This document shows, piece by piece, positions 8,350 to 16,387 of a DNA stretch of 64,000 nucleotides. Origin of the DNA: WHSW01 sp963821025 (lineage in GTDB: Bacteria > Actinomycetota > Thermoleophilia > Solirubrobacterales > 70-9); assembly GCA_963821025.1 (NCBI GenBank), contig CAWGCG010000003.1, forward strand, positions 248,001 through 312,000. Direction: 5' to 3'. How positions within the stretch are numbered: position 1 is the stretch's first letter; every line of letters begins with the position of its first letter. A program made the translations under genes and the position numbers. Under the pieces are notes generated by a model. That model was not told the origin of the DNA, made no database searches, and worked only from the letters and a program-made list of their open reading frames with translations.

Positions 8350-9456
8350 ATGGACGCGACCGCGGCATTGAGGCGCACGCCTCTCTATCAGGCCCACGTC
8401 GACGCCGGTGCGAGGCTGGTCGACTTCGCCGGCTGGGAGATGCCGGTCCGATACGCCGGCGTGCGCTCCGAGCACCTCGCGGTCCGCTCGGGCTGCGGCG
8501 TCTTCGACGTCTCCCACATGGGCGAGATCGAGACCGAGGGCCCGGGGGCGCAGGCGCTGCTCCAGCGACTGCTCTCGAACGACGTCGCGAAGCTCGAGGT
8601 CGGCGGCGCCCAGTATTCGGTTCTCTGCCGCGACGACGGCGGGATCCTCGACGACCTGTTCACCTACCGGCTCGGCCCCGAGCGCTACCTGACCGTCACC
8701 AACGCCGCCAACCACGCCCGCGACCTGGAGTGGTTCGAAGCCCACGCCGAGGGCTTCGACGCCGCCGTCAGCGACCGTCTCGACGCCTACGCGATGCTCG
8801 CGGTCCAGGGCCCGGAGGCCCGCGGGATCGTCGCCGGTCTGATCGAGGGCGAGCTGCCCGAGCGGATGCGCACCCGGACGCTCGAGCTGGCGGCGCCGCT
8901 GGCCGGCGGGGCGCTCGTCTGCGGCACCGGCTACACCGGCGAGGACGGGATCGAGGTCCTGGTCGAGCCCTCCGGCGCCGAGGCGCTGTGGCGGGCGCTC
9001 GTCGAGGCGGGCGCGAGGCCCGCCGGACTCGGCGCCCGCGACACGCTGCGGCTCGAGGTCTGCTTTCACCTCTACGGCAACGATATGGACGAGACTCGCA
9101 ACCCGATTGAGGCCGGCCTCGGCTGGTGTTGCAAGGAGCGGACCGGCTTCATCGGCGCCGAGGCGGTCTCAACCGCGCGCGCCGAGGGCAGCGCCGAGAA
9201 GCTGGCGCCGTTCGCGCTCACCGAGCGCGGGATCCCGCGCCAGGGCAACCCGGTGCTGGATCGCGACGGCGCCGAGGCCGGGACCGTCACCTCGGGCACC
9301 TTCTCGCCCTCGCTCGAGCGCGGGATCGGGATGGCCTACGTGCGCGCCGAGCTCGCCGAGCCAGGGACCGAGCTCGAGATCGACGTGCGCGGCAAGCGGC
9401 GCGCGGCCCGGGTCGAGAAGCGCCCCTTGCTCGCGCTCGCCCACAGCGACGCTTGA
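8350..9456 (+). CDS. gcvT: GcvT, aminomethyltransferase (T-protein)
   Basis: T-protein of the glycine cleavage system: transfers the methylene group from the aminomethyl-lipoyl arm of GcvH to tetrahydrofolate, releasing ammonia. The 368-residue product shows LVDFAGWEMPVRY near the N-terminus, the SHMGEI motif, YTGEDGIE and the GLGARDTLRLE segment of the folate-binding fold. A TAGCCT hexamer ends 8 nt before the ATG, consistent with a leaderless transcript. The gap to the upstream gene (28 nt) is too short for a glycine riboswitch. gcvH, gcvPA and gcvPB follow after an exported protein. Confidence 0.95.
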   Translation: MDATAALRRTPLYQAHVDAGARLVDFAGWEMPVRYAGVRSEHLAVRSGCGVFDVSHMGEIETEGPGAQALLQRLLSNDVAKLEVGGAQYSVLCRDDGGILDDLFTYRLGPERYLTVTNAANHARDLEWFEAHAEGFDAAVSDRLDAYAMLAVQGPEARGIVAGLIEGELPERMRTRTLELAAPLAGGALVCGTGYTGEDGIEVLVEPSGAEALWRALVEAGARPAGLGARDTLRLEVCFHLYGNDMDETRNPIEAGLGWCCKERTGFIGAEAVSTARAEGSAEKLAPFALTERGIPRQGNPVLDRDGAEAGTVTSGTFSPSLERGIGMAYVRAELAEPGTELEIDVRGKRRAARVEKRPLLALAHSDA

Positions 9457-9504
9457 CAGGTCCCCGCGCTTCCGAGAGGGTGGCGCGGACAATCAGCTTT
9501 CTTC

Positions 9505-9533
9505 GGGCCCGCCGCAGGGTTGCGGTGGGGCCC
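9505..9533 (+). repeat. GC-rich hairpin between gcvT and an exported protein gene
   Basis: GGGCCCGCCGCA (9505-9516) pairs with TGCGGT and GGGCCC (9521-9526 and 9528-9533), giving a 12-bp stem with one bulged G, one G-T pair and a GGGT loop. It lies 27 nt before the next start, behind gcvT. No T-run follows. It may end the gcvT transcript or sit in the leader of the next gene. Confidence 0.55.
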
Positions 9534-9560
9534 CGGATAACGAACCGGAGGGAACAACGC

Positions 9561-10094
9561 ATGCAGGTATTTCAGAAGTCTCGGCCTTCGCCGGCGATGA
9601 TCGTCGCCGTGATCGCCCTTTCCTTCGCCGTCGTCGGCACCGCGGTCGCGGGTACCGACGGCCTGGAGCGGAAGGTGACCAAGTCGAAGGTGAAGAAGAT
9701 CGCCAAGAAGCAGGCGAACAAGGTGCTCAACAAGCGCGAGTCGAGCCTCAACGTGAACAGCGCCCAGGATGCTGACCAGCTCGATGGCCAGGACTCCACG
9801 GCCTACGCGACCCGCCTTTGGGCCGTCGTCGATACGGCGGGCACCCTGATCCGGGGCGCGGGCGCGACGGCCGTCAACGATGCCGGCACCGGCAAGGCGG
9901 TCGTCTTCGATCGCGACGTGACGGGATGTGGCGCCAGCGCGACGCTGAACACCGACAACCCGAACGCCAACCCGCCGGCGGGCGAGATCGGGACCGCCCC
10001 ACGGATGGCGAACGCGAACGCGATCTTCGTTCAGGCGAGGACCTCGACCGGGACTGTGACCGACGCAGGATTCGTTCTGACCGTCGACTGCTGA
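9561..10094 (+). CDS. Exported protein of unknown function, related N-terminus to the 7596 gene product
   Basis: The 177-residue product has a signal-like segment SPAMIVAVIALSFAVVGTA, a lysine-rich stretch around residues 35-60 and VNSAQDADQLDGQDSTAY, close to the NAxxLDG-DS motif common in exported proteins of Thermoleophilia. The rest is a small beta-rich domain ending in a cysteine, with one more internal cysteine that could pair with it. ATG 9561 was chosen over longer in-frame readings because CGGAGGGA stands directly upstream. Strong hairpins flank the gene on both sides. No function can be assigned. Confidence 0.75.
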   Translation: MQVFQKSRPSPAMIVAVIALSFAVVGTAVAGTDGLERKVTKSKVKKIAKKQANKVLNKRESSLNVNSAQDADQLDGQDSTAYATRLWAVVDTAGTLIRGAGATAVNDAGTGKAVVFDRDVTGCGASATLNTDNPNANPPAGEIGTAPRMANANAIFVQARTSTGTVTDAGFVLTVDC

Positions 10095-10110
10095 CCTCGG
10101 CGCGGTTCGG

Positions 10111-10151
10111 GATGGCGCCCTGCACCAGCTCGTAGGTGCAGCGGCGCCATC
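10111..10151 (+). terminator. Strong hairpin after the exported protein gene
   Basis: GATGGCGCCCTGCACC (10111-10126) pairs with GGTGCAG (10135-10141) and GGCGCCATC (10143-10151): a 16-bp stem with one bulged C and an 8-nt loop, beginning 17 nt after the stop. There is no T-run, as is frequent in GC-rich actinobacteria, so termination is inferred from stem strength and position before gcvH. Confidence 0.6.
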
Positions 10152-10206
10152 GCCGCCGCGCTCGCCGTAGAGTGCGGCGCGTCGAGCACCGAACCAAGGA
10201 GGCGAG

Positions 10207-10602
10207 TTGGCTGCCGAGGAGACCTACCCCGAGGAGCTCAAGTACCACCCCGAGCACGACTGGGCCCGGGTCGAGGGTGAGGAGGCGATCTTCGGGGTGA
10301 CCTGGTACGCCCAGGACGCGCTCGGCGAGGTCGTCTTCTTCGAGCCGCCCGAGGTCGGCGCCGAGATCGCCAAGGACCAGCCCTACGCCGAGGTCGAGTC
10401 GGTGAAGGCTGTCTCCGACGTGTTCGCGCCGCTCTCGGGCGAGGTCACCGAGGTCAACGGGGCGCTCTCGGAGACGCCCGAGCAGATCAACCAGGACCCC
10501 TACGGCGAGGGCTGGCTGGTCCGGGTGAAGCTCAGCGATGCCGCTGAGGTCGACGAGCTGATGGACGTCGCCGCCTACCGCGAGCTGCTCGCCGGCGACT
10601 GA
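10207..10602 (+). CDS. gcvH: GcvH, lipoyl carrier protein of glycine cleavage
   Basis: Small shuttle protein whose lipoyl-lysine arm carries the aminomethyl intermediate between GcvP, GcvT and the dihydrolipoyl dehydrogenase. The 131-residue product has the lipoylation motif ESVKAVSDVFAPLSGEV with Lys67 as the modified residue. It starts at TTG 10207 with a very good AAGGAGG (10196-10202) in front, which decides the start. A TAGAGT hexamer (10168-10173) could be its -10 box. gcvPA begins 56 nt downstream. Confidence 0.95.
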   Translation: MAAEETYPEELKYHPEHDWARVEGEEAIFGVTWYAQDALGEVVFFEPPEVGAEIAKDQPYAEVESVKAVSDVFAPLSGEVTEVNGALSETPEQINQDPYGEGWLVRVKLSDAAEVDELMDVAAYRELLAGD

Positions 10603-10658
10603 GTCTGGCGGCCCGGCGACCGGCTCGGGCGCGCCGGGCGGATCGCTAGCCTGACCGT

Positions 10659-12053
10659 GTGAGCCGTTACACGTCCGCGACCGATGCCGACCGCGAGGCG
10701 ATGCTCGCCGAGATCGGCGTCGGCTCGACCGCCGAGCTGTTCGCCGACATCCCCGACGAGCTGCGCCTGAATCGGGCGCTCGAGCTCCCGGACGGGCTCT
10801 CGGAGACCGAGGTATTCGACCACCTGGCGGAGCTCGCGGCACGCAACGCCGACGCCGACTCGGAGCTCTGCTTCATCGGCGCCGGCATGTACGACCACTA
10901 CGTCCCGGCGCTGATCGACGCGATCATCTCGCGCTCGGAGTTCCTCACCCCCTACACCCCCTATCAGCCGGAGGTCTCCCAGGGCGGGCTGCAGGCGATG
11001 TTCGAGTTCCAGACGGCGATCTCAGAGCTCACCGGGCTGCCGGTCGCCAACGCCTCACTCTATGAGGGGCCGTCGTCGGTCGCCTCGGCCGCCTACCTGG
11101 CGCTCGGCGCCGGCAAGGGGCGCGACCGCCTCCTGGTCTCGCGCGGTCTTCATCCCCATGCCCGGGCGACGCTGGCGACCTACGCGCGCGGCTTCGGCTG
11201 CGAGATCGCGGAGGTCGGGCTCGATGGCGGGCTCACCGACCTCGACGAGCTCGCGTCGGCGCTCGCCGAGGGCGCGGACAGCACCGCCGCGGTCTTCGTT
11301 CAGAACCCGAACTTCCTCGGTGCGGTCGAGGACCTCGAGGCCGTCGCCGACGCCGCCCACGAGGCGGGGGCGCTCTGCGTCGCCTCGGTCGACGCGCTCA
11401 CCCTCGGGGTGTTGCGATCGCCGGGCGAGTGCGGCGTCGACGTCGCCGTCGGCGAGGGCCAGCAGCTCGGCAACCGGCTCGACTTCGGCGGCCCCTCGTT
11501 CGGCTTCTTCGCCGCCACCTCCGAGCACCTGCGCCGGATGCCGGGCCGGATCGCGGGAGAGACGACCGACGCCGACGGGCGCCGCGGCTTCGTGCTCGCC
11601 CTGCAGACGCGCGAGCAGCACATCCGCCGCGAGAAGGCGACCCACAACATCTGCACCTCGCAGGCGCTGAACGCGCTCGCCGGGACGATCTACCTCGCCT
11701 GGCTCGGGCGCCGCGGGATCGTCGAGCTCGGCGAGCTGCTCGTTCGCCGCACCGCCTACGCCCGCCGGGCGCTGGCCGAGGTCGAAGGGGTCGAGCTGCT
11801 GCACGAGGCGCCGGTAGCGCGCGAGTTCGCGCTGCGGATCGACGCTCCGGTGCAGCCCGTGCTCGACGCCTGTGCGGCCGACGGGATCGCCGCCGGTTAC
11901 CCGCTCGGGCGCGAGTACCCCGAGTACGAGGACGGCTTGCTGGTGGCGATCACGGAACGGCGCTCGAAGGGCGACATCGATCGGTTGGCGCAGGCGCTTG
12001 GCCGCGCAATCGCACGAGCGGGCAGCAGGGAGCCGGTCGAGGTGGGGGCGTGA
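10659..12053 (+). CDS. gcvPA: GcvPA, glycine dehydrogenase (decarboxylating) subunit 1
   Basis: First subunit of the two-chain P-protein, which decarboxylates glycine with PLP and loads the aminomethyl group onto GcvH. The 464-residue product starts MSRYTSATDADREAML and contains FIGAGMYDHYVPALID and TPYQPEVSQGGLQ, conserved in this subunit. GTG 10659 follows a TAGCCT hexamer (10647-10652) by 6 nt, suggesting a leaderless transcript. The stop overlaps the gcvPB start as GTGA. The last codons fall in a purine-rich stretch (12016-12036) of the kind also seen in ftsQ and scpA. Confidence 0.95.
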   Translation: MSRYTSATDADREAMLAEIGVGSTAELFADIPDELRLNRALELPDGLSETEVFDHLAELAARNADADSELCFIGAGMYDHYVPALIDAIISRSEFLTPYTPYQPEVSQGGLQAMFEFQTAISELTGLPVANASLYEGPSSVASAAYLALGAGKGRDRLLVSRGLHPHARATLATYARGFGCEIAEVGLDGGLTDLDELASALAEGADSTAAVFVQNPNFLGAVEDLEAVADAAHEAGALCVASVDALTLGVLRSPGECGVDVAVGEGQQLGNRLDFGGPSFGFFAATSEHLRRMPGRIAGETTDADGRRGFVLALQTREQHIRREKATHNICTSQALNALAGTIYLAWLGRRGIVELGELLVRRTAYARRALAEVEGVELLHEAPVAREFALRIDAPVQPVLDACAADGIAAGYPLGREYPEYEDGLLVAITERRSKGDIDRLAQALGRAIARAGSREPVEVGA

Positions 12054-13600
12054 AGGACTCCGCGGGACCGCCGAGAACGGCCGAGGTGCCGACGCCCCAG
12101 CAGCGCGATCGCGCGGTGACGGTCTACGAGCGCTCGGTCGAGGGCCGGCGGGCGGCGGTGTTGCCGCCGACCGACGCCGATGGCTTCGACGAGACGCCGC
12201 TCTCGGAGCTGATCCCGGCGAAGCTGCTGCGCGAGCGCGGGCCGGCGCTGGCCGAGATCTCCGAGCCCGAGATCGTCCGCCACTACAACCGGATCTCGCG
12301 GCGCAACTTCGACCTCGACACCAATGCCTACCCGCTCGGCTCGTGCACGATGAAGCACAACCCGCGGCTCAACGAGAAGGTCGCGGCGCTGTCGGGCCAC
12401 GCTCGCCTGCACCCGGCCCAGGACCCGAAGCGCGCCCAGGGCGCGCTAGACCTGATGTGGCGCCTCGAGCGGGCGCTGAGCGAGCTCTGCGGCCTGCCCC
12501 ACGTCAGCCTGCAGCCCTCGGCCGGCTCGCACGGCGAGCTCGCCGGGCTGCTCTTGACCCGCGCCTATCACGACGACCGGGGTGAGCGGCGGACCAAGGT
12601 GCTGACGCCCGACACGGCGCACGGGACCAATCCGGCGACCGTCTCGATGGCCGGCTACGAGGCGGTCAAGGTGGCGACCGACGAGCGCGGAGGGGTGGAC
12701 CTCGACGACCTGCGCGCGAAGGCCACCGACGAGGTCGCCTCGCTGATGCTGACCAACCCGAACACGCTCGGCCTCTTCGACGAGAACATCGCCGAGATCG
12801 CCGAGATCGTTCACGACCTCGGCGGCACCCTCTACTACGACGGCGCAAACCTGAACGCGATCATGGGCCACAGTCGCCCCGGCGACATGGGCTTCGACAT
12901 CGTCCACCTCAACCTGCACAAGTCGTTCAGCCAACCGCACGGCGGCGGTGGCCCGGGCTCGGGGCCGATCGCCGTCTCCGATCGGATCGCGCCCTTCCTC
13001 CCGGTCCCGCGGGTCGTCCGCGACGACTCCGGCAACGGCTCGGGACCGCGCTTCGACCTCGATCACGACGCGCCCAAGTCGATCGGGCGCCTGCGCGGCT
13101 TCCAGGGCAACTTCGGCGTCTTCGTCCGCTCCTACGCCTACATCTCGAGCCTCGGCGGCGACGGCCTCACCGAAGCCTCGGAGACCGCGGTCTTGAACGC
13201 CAACTATCTGCTGGCGAAGCTGCGCGAAGGGCGCGCCGGCAAGTACATGCCGCTCGCCTTCGAGCGCCGGCCGATGCACGAGTTCGTGCTCTCGGCGGCG
13301 CCGGCCAAGGCCGAGCTCAAGGCGAAGGCGCTCGACCTGGCCAAGAGGCTGCTCGACTACGGCTTCCACCCGCCGACGATCTACTTCCCGCTGCTGGTCG
13401 ACGAGGCGCTGATGGTCGAGCCGACCGAGACCGAGACCCGCGAGTCCTTGGACGCGCTCGCCGAGGCCTTCGAAGCGATCCTCGAGGAGGCCGAGCGCGA
13501 CCCCGCGATCCTCCACCAGGCGCCCTACACGACCCCGGTGCGCCGCCTCGACGAGGCCGCCGCGAGTCGGAAGCCGGTTCTTCGCCAGCCGCTCGACTGA
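12050..13600 (+). CDS. gcvPB: GcvPB, glycine dehydrogenase (decarboxylating) subunit 2
   Basis: PLP-binding subunit of the split P-protein. The 516-residue product has NAYPLGSCTMKHNPR, SLQPSAGSHGE, DTAHGTNPA and the cofactor lysine in LHKSFSQPHGGGGPG (Lys291). GTG 12050 was chosen because it overlaps the gcvPA stop; the frame is open much further upstream but only as shadow of gcvPA. The two-subunit form is normal for Firmicutes, Thermus and many Thermoleophilia, whereas mycobacteria and streptomycetes have a fused GcvP. It ends the gcv cluster. Confidence 0.95.
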   Translation: MKDSAGPPRTAEVPTPQQRDRAVTVYERSVEGRRAAVLPPTDADGFDETPLSELIPAKLLRERGPALAEISEPEIVRHYNRISRRNFDLDTNAYPLGSCTMKHNPRLNEKVAALSGHARLHPAQDPKRAQGALDLMWRLERALSELCGLPHVSLQPSAGSHGELAGLLLTRAYHDDRGERRTKVLTPDTAHGTNPATVSMAGYEAVKVATDERGGVDLDDLRAKATDEVASLMLTNPNTLGLFDENIAEIAEIVHDLGGTLYYDGANLNAIMGHSRPGDMGFDIVHLNLHKSFSQPHGGGGPGSGPIAVSDRIAPFLPVPRVVRDDSGNGSGPRFDLDHDAPKSIGRLRGFQGNFGVFVRSYAYISSLGGDGLTEASETAVLNANYLLAKLREGRAGKYMPLAFERRPMHEFVLSAAPAKAELKAKALDLAKRLLDYGFHPPTIYFPLLVDEALMVEPTETETRESLDALAEAFEAILEEAERDPAILHQAPYTTPVRRLDEAAASRKPVLRQPLD

Positions 13601-13614
13601 CCCGTCGGCTCAGC

Positions 13615-13635
13615 AGCCCGGCTTCGGCTTGGGCT
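13615..13635. terminator. Possible bidirectional hairpin between gcvPB and a convergent methyltransferase gene
   Basis: AGCCC (13615-13619) pairs with GGGCT (13631-13635), followed inside by a G-T pair, a bulge, GC (13621-13622) with GC (13627-13628) and a TTCG loop. It occupies the 40-nt gap between two convergent stop codons. No T-run is present. Confidence 0.35.
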
Positions 13636-13640
13636 TGAAC

Positions 13641-14450
13641 TTAGCCGGACTTTCGCCCGAGCGCGATCAGGAAGTCGCCGTCGAAGGCGATGCCGTCGTC
13701 CTCGGCGTAGGTGAGGCGCCCGAAGACCTCGGCCAGGTCGTCCTCGAGCGCCTGCCAGCGGCCCTCGGGCTCGAGCCTCGAGCGCAGCGCGACGATCGGC
13801 CCGAACTTGGTCGCGTACTCGCTGACCATCTCCTCGACCGAGTCAAAGCGCCAGTGAGCGGCCCCGTCGATCAGCTCGAGCTCGATCCCGGTCCCGGCGA
13901 AGATCTCGGTGACGTGGTCGCGAACACCCCACAGGGGCGGTGGCTGAAACCCCTCAGGCGGTGGCGGAGCATGCTTGGCGATCGTCAGGAAGAACTGGCC
14001 GATCGAGCCCTCGGGCCGCCAGCTGATGATCCCGAGCCGCCCGCCCGCGCGCAGCACACGGGCCGCCTCGAGCGCCGCCTCTCGGTGGTTGGGGGCGAAC
14101 ATGATCCCGAAGGTCGAGGCGACGACGTCGAAGCTCGCGTCGTCGAACGGAAGCTGCTCGGCGTCGCCCTCGACCCAATCGACCTCGACCGCGGCCTCGG
14201 CCGCTCGCCGGCGGGCGTCCTCCAACAGCTCCGGGGTGATGTCGAGCCCGGTGACCTCGCCGCCGGCGACGGCTGCGGGGATCGCGACGTTGCCGGTGCC
14301 GCAGGCGATGTCGAGGACGGCCTCGCCGGGGGAGATCGAAAGCCGGTCGACCAGCTCGTCGCCGACGTACCAGATGCGCTTGGCGATCGCGTCGAAGTCT
14401 CCGGCCGCCCAGGTTGCCCGGGCGCGCTGGCGCTGTTCGGAGTTGCCCAT
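13641..14450 (-). CDS. Class I SAM-dependent methyltransferase (UbiE/COQ5-like)
   Basis: The 269-residue product has motif I VLDIACGTGNVAIPAA near residue 45, an acidic loop GLDIT, and LPFDDASFDVVASTFGIMF, as in UbiE-type methyltransferases. The substrate is unknown; menaquinone or small-molecule methylation are possibilities, but no partner gene supports either. It is the last gene of the minus-strand operon with ligase, Ku and polymerase, 12 nt downstream of the polymerase stop, so it is probably co-transcribed with DNA repair genes. TAGGAT (plus-strand 14460-14465) lies 9 nt before the ATG and might provide a separate start of transcription. Confidence 0.85.
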   Translation of the reverse strand: MGNSEQRQRARATWAAGDFDAIAKRIWYVGDELVDRLSISPGEAVLDIACGTGNVAIPAAVAGGEVTGLDITPELLEDARRRAAEAAVEVDWVEGDAEQLPFDDASFDVVASTFGIMFAPNHREAALEAARVLRAGGRLGIISWRPEGSIGQFFLTIAKHAPPPPEGFQPPPLWGVRDHVTEIFAGTGIELELIDGAAHWRFDSVEEMVSEYATKFGPIVALRSRLEPEGRWQALEDDLAEVFGRLTYAEDDGIAFDGDFLIALGRKSG

Positions 14451-14462
14451 CGCGAGTCGATC

Positions 14463-15347
14463 CTACGGGCTCGCCGGGGCTTTGGGCAACTCCTGCTCGA
14501 GCTCGAGCACGTTGGCGAACAGATCTCCGTGCTGGTCGATCCGCGCCAGCACCTCAGGTGCCTCGAAGCGCACCGACGCGGGGTCGCCATCGTCGGCGAG
14601 CGTCTCGACCTCGGACCAGAGCAGCGGCGTCGAGGCCCACGGACGCTCGCGATAGCGCAGCGAGTAGACGGCGACGGTGGTCTTCGAGTAGTCGTTCTGG
14701 CTCCAGTCGATCAGCACCTTGCCCTTGCGCAGCTCCCTCTTCTGTTGAGACACCACCTTCTCGGGCTCCGCCTGCTCCAGCGCTCGGGCGACCGCCCGCG
14801 CGTAGGGCTTGGTCTGCTCGTAGCTGACCGGGGTGTTGAGCGGCACGTAGACCTGGATCCCCTTCGATCCCGAGTGCTTGGCCAGGCACTCGAGCCCGAG
14901 CTCGCCGAAAAGCTCGCGCAGCCGCAGCGCCACCTGGGCGCACTCGACGGCGGTCGCGGGCGCCCCGGGATCGAGGTCGAAGGCGAGCACCGTTGGCCGT
15001 CGCGGCGTCTTCGCCAGCGAGAGCGAAGGGTGCAGCTCGAGCGCCGCCAGCTGCGAGAGCCAGACCAGCGTCGCGCGGTCGTCGCAGACGATGAAGTCGA
15101 GCACCCCCTCGCGGTCCATCTCGATCGGCTCGGTACGCACCCACCCGGGGGTGTGCTTGGGCGCGCGCTTTTCATAGAAGCGCTGCGACTCGACCCCGTC
15201 GGGAAAGCGCACCCTGGTCAGCGGCCGGTCGCGCAGGTGGGGCAGGATTGCGTCGGCGATCCGGGCGTAGTAGTCGAGCGCCTGCGCCTTGGTGAAGCCC
15301 GGCCGGCTGCCGCCCCCGCGGCCACCCGAGCGAGCGGGCCAGAGCAC
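14463..15347 (-). CDS. ligD: LigD-type polymerase/primase (PolDom) of NHEJ, stand-alone
   Basis: Archaeo-eukaryotic primase family polymerase that fills and extends broken DNA ends, often with ribonucleotides, during non-homologous end joining. The product has FTKAQALDYY, RVRFPDGVESQRFYEKRAP, metal-binding aspartates in AFDLDPG, KHSGSKGIQVYVPL and IDWSQNDYSKTTVA. The first usable codon is GTG 15347, but the frame encodes the family's expected N-terminus (VEVDGREIALTNLDK) just before it, with no ATG, GTG, TTG or CTG upstream. Either the start is unusual, or the protein is truncated or made by frameshifting from Ku. No ligase or nuclease domain is attached. Confidence 0.88.
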   Translation of the reverse strand: MLWPARSGGRGGGSRPGFTKAQALDYYARIADAILPHLRDRPLTRVRFPDGVESQRFYEKRAPKHTPGWVRTEPIEMDREGVLDFIVCDDRATLVWLSQLAALELHPSLSLAKTPRRPTVLAFDLDPGAPATAVECAQVALRLRELFGELGLECLAKHSGSKGIQVYVPLNTPVSYEQTKPYARAVARALEQAEPEKVVSQQKRELRKGKVLIDWSQNDYSKTTVAVYSLRYRERPWASTPLLWSEVETLADDGDPASVRFEAPEVLARIDQHGDLFANVLELEQELPKAPASP

Positions 15348-15388
15348 CTTGTCGAGGTTGGTGAGCGCGATCTCGCGCCCGTCGACCT

Positions 15389-16321
15389 CTACTTGCTTGC
15401 CTTTGCCTTGCTTCGCGATCGGCTCGAGGACTTGGAGGTCTTTGAGGACTTGGAGCTGTTCGAGCTCTTGGCGGAGCTGTTCGAGCTCTTGCCGGCGCCC
15501 GAACGAGACTTGGGCTTGTCGGCGGCGCGCTTGGAATCCTCGCCCCTGACTGCGGCGAGGCTCTCCTCGAGCGCCGCCATCAGGTCGGGGGCCTTGGTCG
15601 GCTTCGGCGCCTCGGAGGTGGGGGCGGCGACGGTCTCGCCCTTTGCCTTGCGCTCGATCAGCGCCAGCAGCTCCTCGCGGTACTCGTCGCGGTACTGGTC
15701 GGCGTCGAAGTCCCCGGTCAGCGAGTCGATCAGCGCCTTCGCCATCTCGAGCTCCTTCTTCGAGGGCTTGCCGGCCTCCTCGCTGAGTTCGGTGATCTCG
15801 TCGGGCGAGACGACCTCGTCGGCGAAGCGCATCGTCGCCATCGTCATCACCCCGTCCATCGGCCGCAGCGCCGCCAGGTTCTCCTTGTTGCGCAAGACGA
15901 AGCGTGCGATCGCGACCTTGTGCGCGTCCTCCATCGCCTTGACCAGCAGTCCGTAGGCCTTCTCAGCGCCCTTGTCGGGGCCGAGGTAATAGGGGTGGTC
16001 GAAGTAGATCGGGTCGATGTCGTCGAGATCGACGAAGTCCTGGATCTCGATCGCCCGTGTCTTCTTCGGGTCGATCTCCTCGAGCTCGTCACGGGTGATC
16101 ACCACGTATTGCTCCGGGGCGATCTCATAGCCCTTGACGATCTCGCCGTAGTCGACCTCCTCGCCGTCGGCCTCTGCGACCCGCTTGTGGCGAATTCGCG
16201 AGCTGTCGGACTCGCGCAGCTCGCGGAAGCTCACCGACTTCTTCGAGACGGCCGAGTAGAGCTTCACGGGCACGTTGAGGAGCCCGAAGGAAATTGAGCC
16301 TGACCAGATTGCGCGCGCCAT
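15389..16321 (-). CDS. ku: Ku, NHEJ DNA end-binding protein
   Basis: Homodimeric ring protein that binds DNA double-strand ends and recruits the LigD-type enzymes. The 310-residue product starts MARAIWSGSISFGLLNVPVK, canonical for bacterial Ku, and continues with SRIRHKRVAEADGEEV and EYREELLALIERKAKGE. The C-terminal 45 residues are a low-complexity Ser/Lys/Asn tail, a type of extension used by actinobacterial Ku for DNA binding. The tail is encoded partly by a 21-bp tandem repeat, AAGAGCTCGAACAGCTCC plus three bases. It lies between ligase and polymerase genes in one operon. Confidence 0.95.
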   Translation of the reverse strand: MARAIWSGSISFGLLNVPVKLYSAVSKKSVSFRELRESDSSRIRHKRVAEADGEEVDYGEIVKGYEIAPEQYVVITRDELEEIDPKKTRAIEIQDFVDLDDIDPIYFDHPYYLGPDKGAEKAYGLLVKAMEDAHKVAIARFVLRNKENLAALRPMDGVMTMATMRFADEVVSPDEITELSEEAGKPSKKELEMAKALIDSLTGDFDADQYRDEYREELLALIERKAKGETVAAPTSEAPKPTKAPDLMAALEESLAAVRGEDSKRAADKPKSRSGAGKSSNSSAKSSNSSKSSKTSKSSSRSRSKAKASK

Positions 16322-16387
16322 AGGACCTCTAAGTACCCGAGATTAGCGGTGCAATCCTGCTTCGGGCTGCCGGCCGAATGCGATCTT

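Noticed and set aside
13629..15956. A 775-codon open frame on the plus strand opposite the methyltransferase, polymerase and Ku genes
   Set aside because: It is antisense to three well supported genes, has no recognisable domain and follows from high GC content reducing stop codons.
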